Of a DNA stretch of 64,000 nucleotides, positions 1 through 16,092 are shown piece after piece. The position numbers were made by a program, and so were the translations under genes. This stretch comes from Pseudomonas putida NBRC 14164. GTDB taxonomy: Bacteria > Pseudomonadota > Gammaproteobacteria > Pseudomonadales > Pseudomonadaceae. Position 1 is the stretch's first letter; each line of letters opens with the position of its first letter. Where the stretch lies: assembly GCF_000412675.1 (NCBI RefSeq), contig NC_021505.1, forward strand, positions 1,420,501 through 1,484,500, written 5' to 3'. The notes below the pieces were generated by a model. The model was not told the origin of the DNA. It did not search any database and was given only the letters and a program-made list of their open reading frames with translations.

Positions 1-219
1 CCGCGCAACGTGTACTACGGCGACGGTACAACCATCGAAGATTCGCTACTCGATGAAGTACGCGGGGTGCTCGATGACTGCACCATCAGCTTCCCTTGGC
101 TGGCGAATGATGTGCTGATGCTCGACAACATGCTCGCGGCGCATGCGCGGTCGCCGTTTACCGGCAAGCGCAAGGTGGTGGTAGCGATGGCTGAGGGGCA
201 TTCCGAACTGCTGCGCTGA
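1..219 (+). CDS. SyrP/TauD-type hydroxylase, 3' end only
   Basis: This is the last 72 codons of a gene cut by the window edge; the frame is open from base 1 to TGA at 217-219. The visible tail, with ANDVLMLDNMLAAHARSPFTG followed by KRKVVVAM, is typical of SyrP-like members of the TauD/TfdA family of Fe(II)/2-oxoglutarate oxygenases. It includes the conserved distal His (AAHAR) and a following Arg. In siderophore clusters such enzymes beta-hydroxylate aspartate (or histidine) while it is bound to an NRPS carrier domain. It lies just upstream of, and in the same direction as, the NRPS genes, two of whose modules read as Asp-specific, so a role in making beta-hydroxyaspartate for pyoverdine is a reasonable inference. 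The N-terminal HxD iron motif is outside the window and cannot be checked. Confidence 0.75.
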   Translation, partial: PRNVYYGDGTTIEDSLLDEVRGVLDDCTISFPWLANDVLMLDNMLAAHARSPFTGKRKVVVAMAEGHSELLR

Positions 220-274
220 TATGCGCCACGATCAATGTGCAACGATTGCGCAGTAGCTGAAACCAGCGCAGAAC

Positions 275-360
275 CTGTGGGAGCGGGGTGCCCGCGAACA
301 CCGGCGTAGCCGGTGCCATCCACCGCGTCGCCTGTTTCGCGGGCATGCCCGCTCCCACAG
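275..360. repeat. REP pair (inverted)
   Basis: Two inverted REP arms, CTGTGGGAGCGGGG at the left and GCCCGCTCCCACAG at the right, flank a small ACCGGCGTAGCCGGT hairpin. This is the classic P. putida-type extragenic palindrome. It lies between the hydroxylase stop and the NRPS promoter and could stabilise or terminate the upstream transcript. Confidence 0.8.
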
Positions 361-416
361 TGATCACGCCAGCTTCTGGATTTTGTACACAGCAGTTGCT
401 CTCTTTTAGCTCCCCC

Positions 417-440
417 TAAATCAGCCCCCCATGCCTTCGT
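417..440 (+). promoter_or_regulatory. PvdS-type iron-starvation box (NRPS promoter)
   Basis: TAAAT at 417-421, exactly 16 bases, then CGT at 438-440 matches the TAAAT-N16-CGT element used by the ECF sigma factor PvdS in pyoverdine operons. It places the transcription start near 447 and so excludes the in-frame ATG at 431 as the start of the first NRPS. The downstream bases CGTCTGAC are almost repeated in the second box at 16256-16263 (CGTCTAAC). The sigma factor gene itself is not in the window. Confidence 0.8.
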
Positions 441-478
441 CTGACAGTTACCGCTCGACTGCCAGGACACCGCTCGAC

Positions 479-6946
<6,468 letters not shown>

Positions 6947-6947
6947 C

Positions 6948-9900
6948 ATGGAACTCACTGCAGCACAACGCATCGCCCAACGTTTCGTCGGCCTCCCCGT
7001 GGAGCAGCGCCAGCAGATCCTGGAAAAGATGCAGGCCAGCGGCCAGAGCTTCCGCCTGCTGCCCATCGTGCCCGCACGCCAGGGTTTGGCGCGCATCCCG
7101 CTGTCGTATGCCCAGCAGCGCCTGCTGTTCCTCTGGCAGCTGGAGCCTGACAGCCCGGCCTACAACGTGCCGATGGCGGTGCGCCTCAAAGGTGCGCTGG
7201 ACCAGGTGGTGCTCCAGCAGGCGCTGGATGCACTGGTGCAACGGCACGAGTCTCTGCGCACGCGCTTCGCCTCGGACGAAGGCGAATTTCATCAGGAAAT
7301 CCTCGACCACTGCCCGCTGCCACTGGAGCTGGCGGTGTTCGACGGTGCCGACGATGAGGCCTCGCTGGGCGCGGCGGTGGACGCCGTACTCAAGCGGCCG
7401 TTCGACCTGCTGACTGGGCCGCTGCTGCGGGTAACGCTGCTCCGCGTGGGTGACGAGGAGCATGTGTTGGTGCTGAGCATGCACCACATCATTTCTGACG
7501 GTTGGTCGAGCGATGTGCTGGTGCAGGAGTTCATCCAGCTGTATACCGCCCTGGCCGAAGGCCGTCAGGCGCAGTTGCCGGCCCTGCCAATCCAGTACGC
7601 CGACTACGCCATCTGGCAGCGTGCCTGGCTGGAAGCCGGCGAGGCACAGCGACAGCTGGAATATTGGCAGACACAGCTGGGCGATGAGCAGCCGGTGCTT
7701 AGCCTGCCACTGGACTTCGAGCGCCCGGCCACGCCAAGCCAGCGCGGCGCGGTGGTGCGCGTGGACATTGCCGGCGAACAGGCCGAAGCCCTGCGCAACC
7801 AGGCCCGCAAGGGTGGCCATACGTTGTTCGTGCTGGTGCTGGCGGCCATGGCGGTGGTGCTGTCGCGTTACAGCGGCCAGGCCGATATCCGCATCGGCGC
7901 GCCGAACGCCGGGCGCAACCGCAAGGAGCTGGAAGGCCTGATCGGCTTCTTCATCAACACCCAGGTGCTGCGTGTGCAGGTGGACGAGCGCGCCACCTTT
8001 GCCGCGCTGCTGGAGCAGGTCAAGGACGTGATCGGCGGCGCACAGTCGCACCAGGAACTGCCGTTCGAGCATCTGGTGGATGCCTTGCTGCCGGAGCGCA
8101 ACCTGGCCCACAACCCGCTGTTCCAGTTCAAGATCAACCAGCACGTGGCCGCCAGCGACACCGAGCGCAAGCGGCTAGGTACGCTGGAGGTGGAGGGCTT
8201 TGCCCGTGACGGTGGCGACGCGCGCTTTGACCTGGCGTTCGATTTTTCCGACAAGGCCGAAGGCATCGAGGGCTACTTCACCTACGCAACTGACCTGTTC
8301 GAGCAGGCCACCATCGAGCGTATGGCTGGCTCTTTGCGCCATCTGCTGGGAGCGCTGACCCGCGACCCGCAGCAGGTAATCGTCGACTGCCCAGAGCTTG
8401 TGGCTGTGCTGCCGGCTGCTGTGCAGTCTTATCCGCAGGGTGACATTCTTGCGTTGTGGCGCCAGGCCATAGCCCAAGGCCAGGCCCACGGCGGCGTGCG
8501 AGCCGGTGAGCGGTTCATGACCCAGGCCGGGCTGGAGGCAGCGTCCAATCGCCTGGCCAGCTTCCTGCGCCAGCGCGGTGTGGGTGCTGGCAGCATCGTA
8601 GCCCTGTGCCTGCCGCGTTCCATCGAGTGGGTCAGCGCCTTGCTCGCGGTGCTCAAGAGCGGTGCGGCTTACCTGCCGCTGGACGGCCAGCAACCGCAGG
8701 AGCGCCTGCAACAACTGATTGCTGACAGTGGTGCGTCAGTGCTGTTGCACGAACCCGGTGATGATCGTTTCACCGACCTGCAAGGCGTGCAGGTGATTGC
8801 CTGCGAGCACGCCGCCTGGGCAACCTGCAGCGACAGCCCGGTCGAGGTGGCAATCGCGCCTGAGCAGCCGGCTTACCTGATCTATACCTCCGGTTCGACC
8901 GGCCAGCCGAAAGGCGTGGTGGTGAGCCACGGCGCGCTGGCCAGCTACACCCAGGCCGTGCTGGAGCGCCTGCAACTGCCGGGTTCGGCCAGCATGGCAA
9001 TGGTGTCCACTCCCGCAGCCGACCTGGGCCATACCGTGCTATTCGGCGCTCTGGCGTCCGGCCGCTTGCTGCACCTGTTGCCGCAAGAGCTGGCATTCGA
9101 CCCGGATGGCTTCGCCAGCTACATGGCGCAGCATCAGGTTGGCGTGTTGAAGTTGGTTCCGAGCCACTTGCAAGGTTTGCTGCAAGCAGCCCGCGCCGCC
9201 GATGTACTGCCTGTCGAGGCGCTGATCCTGGGCGGTGAGGCATGTAGCTGGGGCCTGCTGGAAAAAGTCCGGGAGCTTCGCCCGGGTTGCCGGGTAATCA
9301 ACCACTACGGCCCGACCGAAACCACGGTCGGTGTGCTTACCTTCGAACCCGCCCAGCCTGTGCCAGGCTGCCGTACGGTGCCGGTCGGTCGCCCGTTGGG
9401 CAATGCCTGCGCCCAGGTGTTGGATGGCTACCTCAACCCACTGGCGGCACAGGTGCCCGGTGAGCTGTACCTGGGCGGGCAGGGCGTTGCCCAGGGCTAC
9501 CTGGGCCAGCCCGCGCTGACCGCCGAGCGCTTCGTGCCGGCCGAGAACGGTTTGCGCCTGTATCGCACGGGTGACCGTGCACGGCTGACGGCCGATGGCC
9601 TGGTCGAGTTCATTGGCCGTGCCGACGACCAGGTGAAAATCCGCGGTTACCGCGTGGAGCCGGGGGAAGTCGGCCGGGTATTGGCCGGCCTGCCTGAAGT
9701 CAACGACGCCGTGGTGTTGGCACTGCCGCTGGAAGGTGATGCCGAGCGCCTGCAACTGGTGGCCTACGCAGTGGTCGATGCTGGCGTGACGACGCAGCAG
9801 TTGCAGGCGCAACTGCAAGCACGCCTGCCGGAATATATGGTGCCGGCACAGATGCTGTTGCTGGAGCGCCTGCCGCTGACCGCCAACGGCAAGCTAGACA

Positions 9901-12900
9901 AACGCGCGCTGCCGGTACCCGGCGCGGTCAGCCGTGGCTACGTGGCGCCGGAAGGTGAGATCGAAGAGAAACTGGCCGCCGTGTGGGCCGATGTACTGAA
10001 GCTGGAGCAGGTTGGTAGCAGCGACAACTTCTTCGAGCTGGGCGGCGATTCCATCCTCAGCCTGCAGATCATCGCCCGGGCCAAGCGCCAGGGTATCAAG
10101 ATCACTCCCAAGCAACTGTTCGAGCAACAGACCATCGCCCAATTGGCCCAGGTGGCCAAGCGCATCGAGGCCAAACAGCCGGTAGTTGCAGCTGCAGCCG
10201 TGGACACCGCCATCAGCGGCGAGGCCGCGCTGCTGCCCGCCCAAGTGCGTTTCTTCGAAATGGATGTCGCCCAGCCTGCGCACTGGAACCAGTCCGTATT
10301 GCTCAAGACGGCCGACCCGGTACAGGTGCCGCAACTGGAATCCGCCCTTCGCGCCGTGGTTGAACACCACGATGCCCTGCGCCTGCGTTTCACCCAAGAC
10401 AACGGCCAGTGGCAAGCCCGCTTCCAGCCACTGGACAATGCGCCGCTGCTGCGCCAGCACACGTTGGCCTCGCTGGGCGAACTGGACGCTGCCGGCAACG
10501 GTGTGCAGGCCAGCCTGAACCTGGAGCAAGGGGCGTTGCTGCGCGCCGAACTGTTCGACTTCCCCGACGGCCAGCAGCGCCTGCTGCTGGTGGTTCACCA
10601 CCTGGTGGTGGACGGTGTGTCGTGGCGCGTCCTCCTGGAAGACTTGCAGGAGGCCTACCAGCAATTGCTGAACGGCCAGGCCGTGAGCCTGCCCGCCAAG
10701 ACCAGCCCGGTGAATACCTGGGCCGAGCGCCTTGCCGCCCACGCCAGTAGCCCGGCCTTGCACGCACAGCAAGGCTACTGGCAGCAGGTGCTGGCCGGCG
10801 ACAACGCAGAACTTGCGCGTGACAACCCGCAGGGCAGCCTGGACAACACCCATGCCCGCACCGCCGCCACGCGACTGGATGCCGAGCGTACCGCCAAGCT
10901 GCTGAAGCAGGCCCCAGCCGCCTACCGCACGCAGATCAACGACCTGCTGCTGACTGCACTGGCGCGCACGCTGTGCCAGTGGAGTGCCCAGGACAACGTA
11001 CTGGTGCAACTGGAAGGCCATGGCCGCGAAGACCTGTTCGACGACCTCGACCTCAGCCGCACCGTGGGCTGGTTCACCAGTCTGTTCCCGGTGCGCCTTG
11101 CCCCTGGCCACGACCTTGGCCAATCGATCAAGCGGGTGAAGGAGCAGTTGCGCGCAATACCGGACAAAGGCATCGGCTATGGTCTGCTGCGCTACCTTGG
11201 CGCCCCCGAGGTGCGTGAGCAACTGGCGAGCGCCGCCCGGCCCCGTGTCACCTTCAACTACCTGGGCCAGTTTGACGCCAGCTTCGATAGCGAAGCCAGC
11301 GCACTGTTCACCCCAAGCAGTGAGGCGGCAGGCCGCACCCAATGTGCTGGAGCGCAGTTGGGTAACTGGCTGAGCATCACTGGCCAGGTGTACGGCGGCG
11401 AACTGTTCCTGGAATGGACCTACAGCGCCGACGTTCACCACCCGGCCACCATCGAGCACCTGGCCCATGCCTACGGGCAGGCCCTGACGGAACTGGTCGA
11501 GCATTGCTGCAATGCCCAACACCAAGGTGTGACGCCATCTGACTTCCCGCTGGCCGCGCTGACCCAGGCGCAACTGGACAGCCTGCCGTTGGCCGCCGGG
11601 CAGATCGCCGATGTGTACCCGCTGTCGCCCATGCAGCAGGGCATGCTGTTCCACACCCTGTACGACCAGCAGGCCGGCAACTACATCAACCAGCTGCGCG
11701 TGGACGTGCACGGGCTGGATGTGCAGCGCTTCAAGCAGGCCTGGCAGGCCACGCTCGATGCCCACGACATCCTGCGTACCGGCTTCCTCATGCAGGGCGA
11801 ACTGGAGCAGGCGGTGCAGGTGGTACGCAAGGCGGTCGAGCTGCCATTCAGCGAGCACGACTGGCGCGGCCAGCCGGCGCTGGAGCAGGCCTTGCAGGCG
11901 TTGGCCGAAGGCGAGCGCCAGCGTGGCTTTGACCTGGCCGCAGCGCCATTGCTGCGCCTGGTACTGGTACGCACGGGCGATGACAGCTACCAGCTAATCT
12001 ACACCAACCACCATATCCTCATGGACGGCTGGAGCACCTCGCGCCTGCTGGGTGAAGTGCTGCAACGCTATGCTGGCGTGGCGCCACAGGCGCAGGCCAC
12101 TCATTACCGTGACTACATCGCCTGGCTGCAAAACCAGGACGCAGCGGTGGCAGAAGCCTTCTGGAAGGCCCAACTGGCTAGCCTCGATGAGCCGACCCGC
12201 CTGGCCCAGGCCATCGCCGGCAGCGCAGGCGTTGCTGGCACGGGCTACGGTGACCACCGGCTGGCCTTCGACCACGAGCAGACCGCGCGCATCGAAGCCT
12301 TCGCCCGGGCCAACCGGGTCACGGTCAATACCCTGGTGCAATCGGCCTGGCTGCTGCTGTTGCAGCGCTGCACCGGCCAGGCCAGCGTGTGCTTCGGCGC
12401 CACGGTCGCCGGCCGCCCGGCAGACCTGCCCGGCGTGGAAGAGCAGATCGGCCTGTTCATCAATACCCTGCCAGTAATCGGCGCACCGCGTGCCGAGCAG
12501 ACCGTGGCCGAGTGGATCGGCCAGGTGCAGGCCGGCAACCTGGCCGTGCGCGAGTTCGAGCACACGCCGCTGTACGACGTGCAGCGCTGGGCGGGGCAGG
12601 GCGGTGACGCGCTGTTCGACAGCATCCTGGTGTTCGAGAACTACCCGGTGTCCGAGGCGCTGCAACAAGGCGCCCCCGGTGGCCTGCGCTTTGGCGAGGT
12701 GGTCGTGCAGGAGCAGACCAACTACCCGCTGACCTTGGTAGTAGAGCTGGGTGCGACCCTGTCGATGCAGTACAGCCATGACCGTGCGTTGTGGAGCGAC
12801 GAGACCATTGGCCGTTTGGCGGGTTACTTCACCAACCTGCTTCAGGCGCTAACCGATCGTGCTGATGCCGTTATTGGTGAACTGCCAATGCTGGCCCAGC

Positions 12901-14804
12901 CCGAACAGCAACTGATGGTCGAAGGCTGGAACCACACGCAAGCGGCCTATCCGAACGAGCGCAGCATTCATTCGTTGATCGAAGCTCAGGTGTTCGCCAC
13001 CCCGGACGCTCCGGCACTGGTGTTTGGCGAGCAGACCCTGAGCTATGTCGAGCTCAACCGCCGTGCCAACCAGCTGGCGCACAAGCTGCGCGAACTGGGC
13101 GTTGGCCCGGATGCGTTGGTGGGCATCGCCATGGAGCGCAGCCTGGAGATGGTCATCGGCCTGTTGGGCATTGTGAAGGCTGGCGGCGCCTACGTGCCGC
13201 TGGACCCGGAATACCCGCAGGACCGCCTGGCCTATATGTTCGAAGACAGCGGCATCGCCTTGCTGCTGACCCAGTCGCACCTGCGTGACAACCTGCCGAT
13301 TCCGGCCGGCCTGCGCAGCCTGGACCTGGATGTCGAAGACCTCAGCGGCTTCAGCGACGCCAACCCGGCCGTCGATGTGGCGCCGCTGAACCTCGCCTAC
13401 GTGATCTACACCTCCGGTTCCACCGGCCGCCCGAAAGGCGCCGGCAACAGCCACCAGGCGCTGGTCAACCGCCTGTGGTGGATGCAGAAGGCCTACGGCC
13501 TGGACGCCAGCGACAGCGTGCTGCAGAAAACCCCGTTCAGCTTCGACGTGTCGGTGTGGGAATTCTTCTGGCCGCTGATGACCGGCGCGCGCTTGGTCGT
13601 GGCCCAGCCAGGGGCGCACCGTGACCCGCAACTGCTGGTGGAAACCATCAACCACCATGGCATCAGCACCCTGCACTTTGTGCCATCGATGTTGCAGGCG
13701 TTCATGACCCACAAAGCGGTCGAAAGCTGCATCAGCCTCAAGCGCGTGGTGTGCAGCGGTGAAGCACTGCCGGCCGAGCTGGCGCGTCAAACCCTGCAAC
13801 GGCTGCCGGCAGCGGGCTTGTACAACCTGTACGGCCCGACCGAAGCGGCCATCGACGTGACCCACTGGACCTGCCAGCCGGACGAAAGCATCAGCGTGCC
13901 GATCGGCCAGCCAATCGACAACCTGAAAACCCACATTCTCGAAGGCAGCCTGCAACCGGCCGTGCGCGGCAGTGCGGGCGAGCTGTACCTGGGCGGGGTC
14001 GGCCTGGCTCGCGGCTACCACCAGCGCCCATCGCTGACTGCCGAACGCTTCGTGCCGGACCCGTTCAGTGATAACGGCGGGCGCTTGTACCGCACCGGCG
14101 ACCTGGCGCGCTACCGCGCCGACGGCGTGATCGACTACGCCGGTCGTATCGACCATCAAGTGAAAATCCGCGGCCTGCGTATTGAACTGGGCGAGATCGA
14201 AGCGCGCCTGCTGGAGCTGCCGAGCGTGCAGGAAGCGGTGGTGCTGGCGCAGGACGGGTCAAGCGGCAAGCAGCTGGTGGGCTATGTGGTGCCTGTCGAC
14301 AACACGCAAGATGAAAGCGCACTGCGCGACAGCCTGCGCGAAGCGCTCAAGGCCGGTTTGCCGGACTACATGGTGCCGGCTCACTTGTTGCTGCTCGACA
14401 AATTGCCCGTGACACCGAACGGCAAGCTCGACCGCAAGGCCCTGCCACAGCCGGATGCCAGCCAGTTGCAGGGTGAATACGTTGCCCCGCAAAGCGAGCT
14501 GGAACAGCAGATCGCGGCGATCTGGGCGGATGTGCTGAAGCTGGAGAGGGTCGGGCTGAGCGACAACTTCTTTGAGCTGGGTGGGCACTCGTTGTTAGCC
14601 ACCTCCGTGATTGTGCGCATCCAGGAGCAAGCGGGTGTAGCGGCCGAACTGAAAGAACTCTTCGAGTACCCGGTGTTGGCCGACTTCTGCCGCCTGCTCG
14701 AGGGCAAGGCGCCAATTGTCGATACCACCCAGGACCAGCTGGCCAAGTCCTTGGCGCTGCTGGATAGCCTGAGCATGGAAGAACTCGATGAACTGATTTC
14801 CTGA
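6948..14804 (+). CDS. Pyoverdine NRPS, two modules (C-A-T-E-C-A-T; predicted D-Asp, Ser)
   Basis: A 2,618-residue synthetase. Module 1 has C (HHIISDG near residue 181), A (YTSGSTG near 645), a carrier with GGDS near 1032, and an epimerization domain (HHLVVDGVSW near 1217, RTVGWFTS near 1371). Module 2 has a DCL-type C domain (HHILMDG near 1688), A near 2152 and carrier GGHSLL near 2545. Pocket residues of A1 read D-L-T-K-I-G-H-V-G, an Asp code. This residue is epimerized and is the likely substrate of the upstream hydroxylase, giving D-threo or erythro hydroxy-Asp. A2 reads D-V-W-H-V-S-L-I-D, a textbook Ser code. Its second C-A unit is nearly identical to one in the last NRPS gene. The C-terminal tail ends SMEELDELIS, a probable docking tail. 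It is followed by a REP and an IS110 element rather than directly by the next NRPS. Confidence 0.93.
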   Translation: MELTAAQRIAQRFVGLPVEQRQQILEKMQASGQSFRLLPIVPARQGLARIPLSYAQQRLLFLWQLEPDSPAYNVPMAVRLKGALDQVVLQQALDALVQRHESLRTRFASDEGEFHQEILDHCPLPLELAVFDGADDEASLGAAVDAVLKRPFDLLTGPLLRVTLLRVGDEEHVLVLSMHHIISDGWSSDVLVQEFIQLYTALAEGRQAQLPALPIQYADYAIWQRAWLEAGEAQRQLEYWQTQLGDEQPVLSLPLDFERPATPSQRGAVVRVDIAGEQAEALRNQARKGGHTLFVLVLAAMAVVLSRYSGQADIRIGAPNAGRNRKELEGLIGFFINTQVLRVQVDERATFAALLEQVKDVIGGAQSHQELPFEHLVDALLPERNLAHNPLFQFKINQHVAASDTERKRLGTLEVEGFARDGGDARFDLAFDFSDKAEGIEGYFTYATDLFEQATIERMAGSLRHLLGALTRDPQQVIVDCPELVAVLPAAVQSYPQGDILALWRQAIAQGQAHGGVRAGERFMTQAGLEAASNRLASFLRQRGVGAGSIVALCLPRSIEWVSALLAVLKSGAAYLPLDGQQPQERLQQLIADSGASVLLHEPGDDRFTDLQGVQVIACEHAAWATCSDSPVEVAIAPEQPAYLIYTSGSTGQPKGVVVSHGALASYTQAVLERLQLPGSASMAMVSTPAADLGHTVLFGALASGRLLHLLPQELAFDPDGFASYMAQHQVGVLKLVPSHLQGLLQAARAADVLPVEALILGGEACSWGLLEKVRELRPGCRVINHYGPTETTVGVLTFEPAQPVPGCRTVPVGRPLGNACAQVLDGYLNPLAAQVPGELYLGGQGVAQGYLGQPALTAERFVPAENGLRLYRTGDRARLTADGLVEFIGRADDQVKIRGYRVEPGEVGRVLAGLPEVNDAVVLALPLEGDAERLQLVAYAVVDAGVTTQQLQAQLQARLPEYMVPAQMLLLERLPLTANGKLDKRALPVPGAVSRGYVAPEGEIEEKLAAVWADVLKLEQVGSSDNFFELGGDSILSLQIIARAKRQGIKITPKQLFEQQTIAQLAQVAKRIEAKQPVVAAAAVDTAISGEAALLPAQVRFFEMDVAQPAHWNQSVLLKTADPVQVPQLESALRAVVEHHDALRLRFTQDNGQWQARFQPLDNAPLLRQHTLASLGELDAAGNGVQASLNLEQGALLRAELFDFPDGQQRLLLVVHHLVVDGVSWRVLLEDLQEAYQQLLNGQAVSLPAKTSPVNTWAERLAAHASSPALHAQQGYWQQVLAGDNAELARDNPQGSLDNTHARTAATRLDAERTAKLLKQAPAAYRTQINDLLLTALARTLCQWSAQDNVLVQLEGHGREDLFDDLDLSRTVGWFTSLFPVRLAPGHDLGQSIKRVKEQLRAIPDKGIGYGLLRYLGAPEVREQLASAARPRVTFNYLGQFDASFDSEASALFTPSSEAAGRTQCAGAQLGNWLSITGQVYGGELFLEWTYSADVHHPATIEHLAHAYGQALTELVEHCCNAQHQGVTPSDFPLAALTQAQLDSLPLAAGQIADVYPLSPMQQGMLFHTLYDQQAGNYINQLRVDVHGLDVQRFKQAWQATLDAHDILRTGFLMQGELEQAVQVVRKAVELPFSEHDWRGQPALEQALQALAEGERQRGFDLAAAPLLRLVLVRTGDDSYQLIYTNHHILMDGWSTSRLLGEVLQRYAGVAPQAQATHYRDYIAWLQNQDAAVAEAFWKAQLASLDEPTRLAQAIAGSAGVAGTGYGDHRLAFDHEQTARIEAFARANRVTVNTLVQSAWLLLLQRCTGQASVCFGATVAGRPADLPGVEEQIGLFINTLPVIGAPRAEQTVAEWIGQVQAGNLAVREFEHTPLYDVQRWAGQGGDALFDSILVFENYPVSEALQQGAPGGLRFGEVVVQEQTNYPLTLVVELGATLSMQYSHDRALWSDETIGRLAGYFTNLLQALTDRADAVIGELPMLAQPEQQLMVEGWNHTQAAYPNERSIHSLIEAQVFATPDAPALVFGEQTLSYVELNRRANQLAHKLRELGVGPDALVGIAMERSLEMVIGLLGIVKAGGAYVPLDPEYPQDRLAYMFEDSGIALLLTQSHLRDNLPIPAGLRSLDLDVEDLSGFSDANPAVDVAPLNLAYVIYTSGSTGRPKGAGNSHQALVNRLWWMQKAYGLDASDSVLQKTPFSFDVSVWEFFWPLMTGARLVVAQPGAHRDPQLLVETINHHGISTLHFVPSMLQAFMTHKAVESCISLKRVVCSGEALPAELARQTLQRLPAAGLYNLYGPTEAAIDVTHWTCQPDESISVPIGQPIDNLKTHILEGSLQPAVRGSAGELYLGGVGLARGYHQRPSLTAERFVPDPFSDNGGRLYRTGDLARYRADGVIDYAGRIDHQVKIRGLRIELGEIEARLLELPSVQEAVVLAQDGSSGKQLVGYVVPVDNTQDESALRDSLREALKAGLPDYMVPAHLLLLDKLPVTPNGKLDRKALPQPDASQLQGEYVAPQSELEQQIAAIWADVLKLERVGLSDNFFELGGHSLLATSVIVRIQEQAGVAAELKELFEYPVLADFCRLLEGKAPIVDTTQDQLAKSLALLDSLSMEELDELIS
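11673..14555 (+). repeat. Duplicated C-A-(half)T unit, copy 1
   Basis: This matches 28942-31824 with a constant offset of 17,269 bases and no visible gap. Long stretches (for example about 11,780-12,920) look identical, including third codon positions. It covers most of the DCL C domain, the whole Ser-specific A domain and the first part of the carrier. Outside these limits the two modules diverge clearly. Confidence 0.85.
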
Positions 14805-14861
14805 GCCTTCTGCCTTGTGGCAGCAATGGTCTTACACAAGATCTGAAAGCTGGCGCCATCA

Positions 14862-14943
14862 CTGTGGGAGCGGGCTTGTCCCGCGAACACCGGCGAAGCC
14901 GGTGCGATGCACTGCGTGGCCCCCTTCGCGGGACAAGCCCGCT
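14862..14943. repeat. REP pair interrupted by an IS110 element (left part)
   Basis: The left arm CTGTGGGAGCGGGCTTG, the central ACCGGCGAAGCCGGT hairpin and most of the right arm (CGGGACAAGCCCGCT) are present. The right arm stops after GCT at 14943. Its missing end, CTCCCACAG, is found at 16105-16113 on the far side of the transposase gene. The insertion therefore lies inside the REP, with the dinucleotide CT at the junction. Confidence 0.85.
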
Positions 14944-14949
14944 TGTATG

Positions 14950-15110
14950 GTTAGACTTGAAGGGGTGGTGGGACTAAATGCCCGATTCTGACTGTTCACA
15001 GCAGTACAGACCGTGGGAGACATCGCCCCACCCCTTCCACCAAAGCGCCGATAAAGAATGCATCGTTTGCAAACGACGATAGAAGCAAGCCAGCGCCTCT
15101 TGGTGAAACC
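14950..15110 (+). ncRNA. Candidate bridge RNA of the IS110 element
   Basis: Two successive stem-loops can be drawn. Stem 1 pairs 14960-14972 with 15026-15036 around a loop with an inner hairpin (14988-14994 with 15002-15009). Stem 2 pairs 15040-15048 with 15093-15103 around the hairpin CGTTT-GC-AAACG. Loop 1 carries GCCCG (14980-14984), the same as the REP left of the CT junction, and GTGGGAG (15013-15019), the exact reverse complement of CTCCCAC to its right. Loop 2 carries AGAAT (15055-15059), the same as the element's right end (AGAATCT). It also carries GCAAG (15084-15088), which pairs with CTTGT at the circular junction if one G-T wobble is allowed. This is the target-loop and donor-loop layout established for IS621. 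The exact ends are unknown. Confidence 0.65.
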
Positions 15111-15147
15111 CCTTCAAGCCAAAAAACCATAACGTGAGGAGGCTCCC

Positions 15148-16092
15148 GTGGCAATGCAGGTTGGCAAATTGATCGTCGGTGCGGATGTCGCGAAAGCTGA
15201 GTTAGTGATTCATCACGATGATCGCGATGAGATCATCAAGGTGAAAAATACCAAACCAGAAATCAAGAAATGGCTGAAGCAACAGCCTCTCAACACGGCA
15301 ATTGCTGTTGAGGCGACCAATGTTTACCACCTGGACTTGGTTGAGCTGGCCCATAGCCTGGGTTTCGAGGTCTATGTCATTGATGGATTCCAACTGAGCA
15401 ACTACCGCAAAAGCGTGGGTGTACGGGTAAAAACGGACCCCACTGATGCTCGGTTGTTGTTGAGAAACGAGGGGGAAGACCTCCGCCCTTGGACTCCCCC
15501 TCCCGCCGTCTACGGCAAGCTTCAGAGCCTTCTGCGACGCCGAGCGGCCTTGGTGACTGCCCGCACGGCGATGACTCAGAGCTGGGCTAATGAAGCCCTT
15601 TTGAAAGCCGCCTTCACAACCTTTGTAAAATCGATAGACCGGCTGGATTTGTTGATCCAAAAGAAAATTAAAGAAGTGCTGCGCGAAGCAGGGCTGCACG
15701 AGCAAGTTGCTCGCTGCCAGGCGGTAGAGGGTATTGGGTTTCTCACGGCCACTGCCTTGGTAATGGCTTTTATGCGGGGCGAGTTCAAGAGCAGTGATTC
15801 GTACATTGCATTCCTGGGAATGGATCTACGAGTGATTGATTCTGGGCAGAAGAATGGACGTCGTCGCCTTACCAAGCGAGGCTGCTCAGAAATCCGTCGC
15901 CTGCTGCATAACGCGGCGATGTCAGCCAGCCGGACGGCCACTTGGAAAGGGCTCTACGAACAGCATCGCAATGCGGGTAAAGCAACAACCCAGGCGTTGG
16001 TAATCCTGGCCAGGAAGCTTGCACGAGTGGCATTCGCCCTGATGAAGAATCAGGACGAATATGTCACCAAGGGTGGGAAAGCGCCTTGCTGA
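15148..16092 (+). CDS. IS110-family transposase (DEDD/serine recombinase)
   Basis: A 314-residue protein. The RuvC-like N-terminal domain shows the DEDD residues Asp13 (GADVAK), Glu55 (AVEATN), Asp97 and Asp100 (DPTDA). A helix-hairpin-helix stretch lies near 190-206 (AVEGIGFLTA). The C-terminal Transposase_20 part has D-S-G at 231-233, the probable catalytic Ser232, followed by RRLTKRG. These are the two catalytic parts of IS110 bridge recombinases, which use a guide RNA to join donor and target DNA. It starts at GTG 15148 with AGGAGG five bases upstream; an in-frame ATG at 15154 is the alternative. The gene appears intact, so the element may still be active. Confidence 0.93.
   Translation: MAMQVGKLIVGADVAKAELVIHHDDRDEIIKVKNTKPEIKKWLKQQPLNTAIAVEATNVYHLDLVELAHSLGFEVYVIDGFQLSNYRKSVGVRVKTDPTDARLLLRNEGEDLRPWTPPPAVYGKLQSLLRRRAALVTARTAMTQSWANEALLKAAFTTFVKSIDRLDLLIQKKIKEVLREAGLHEQVARCQAVEGIGFLTATALVMAFMRGEFKSSDSYIAFLGMDLRVIDSGQKNGRRRLTKRGCSEIRRLLHNAAMSASRTATWKGLYEQHRNAGKATTQALVILARKLARVAFALMKNQDEYVTKGGKAPC

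Noticed and set aside
431..478. ATG at 431 as start of the first NRPS
   Set aside because: It lies between the -35 and -10 parts of the TAAAT-N16-CGT promoter and has no ribosome-binding site; ATG 479 has AGGA upstream.
14975..15000. TAAAT at 14975 as a PvdS box inside the IS
   Set aside because: No CGT occurs 16-17 bases downstream.
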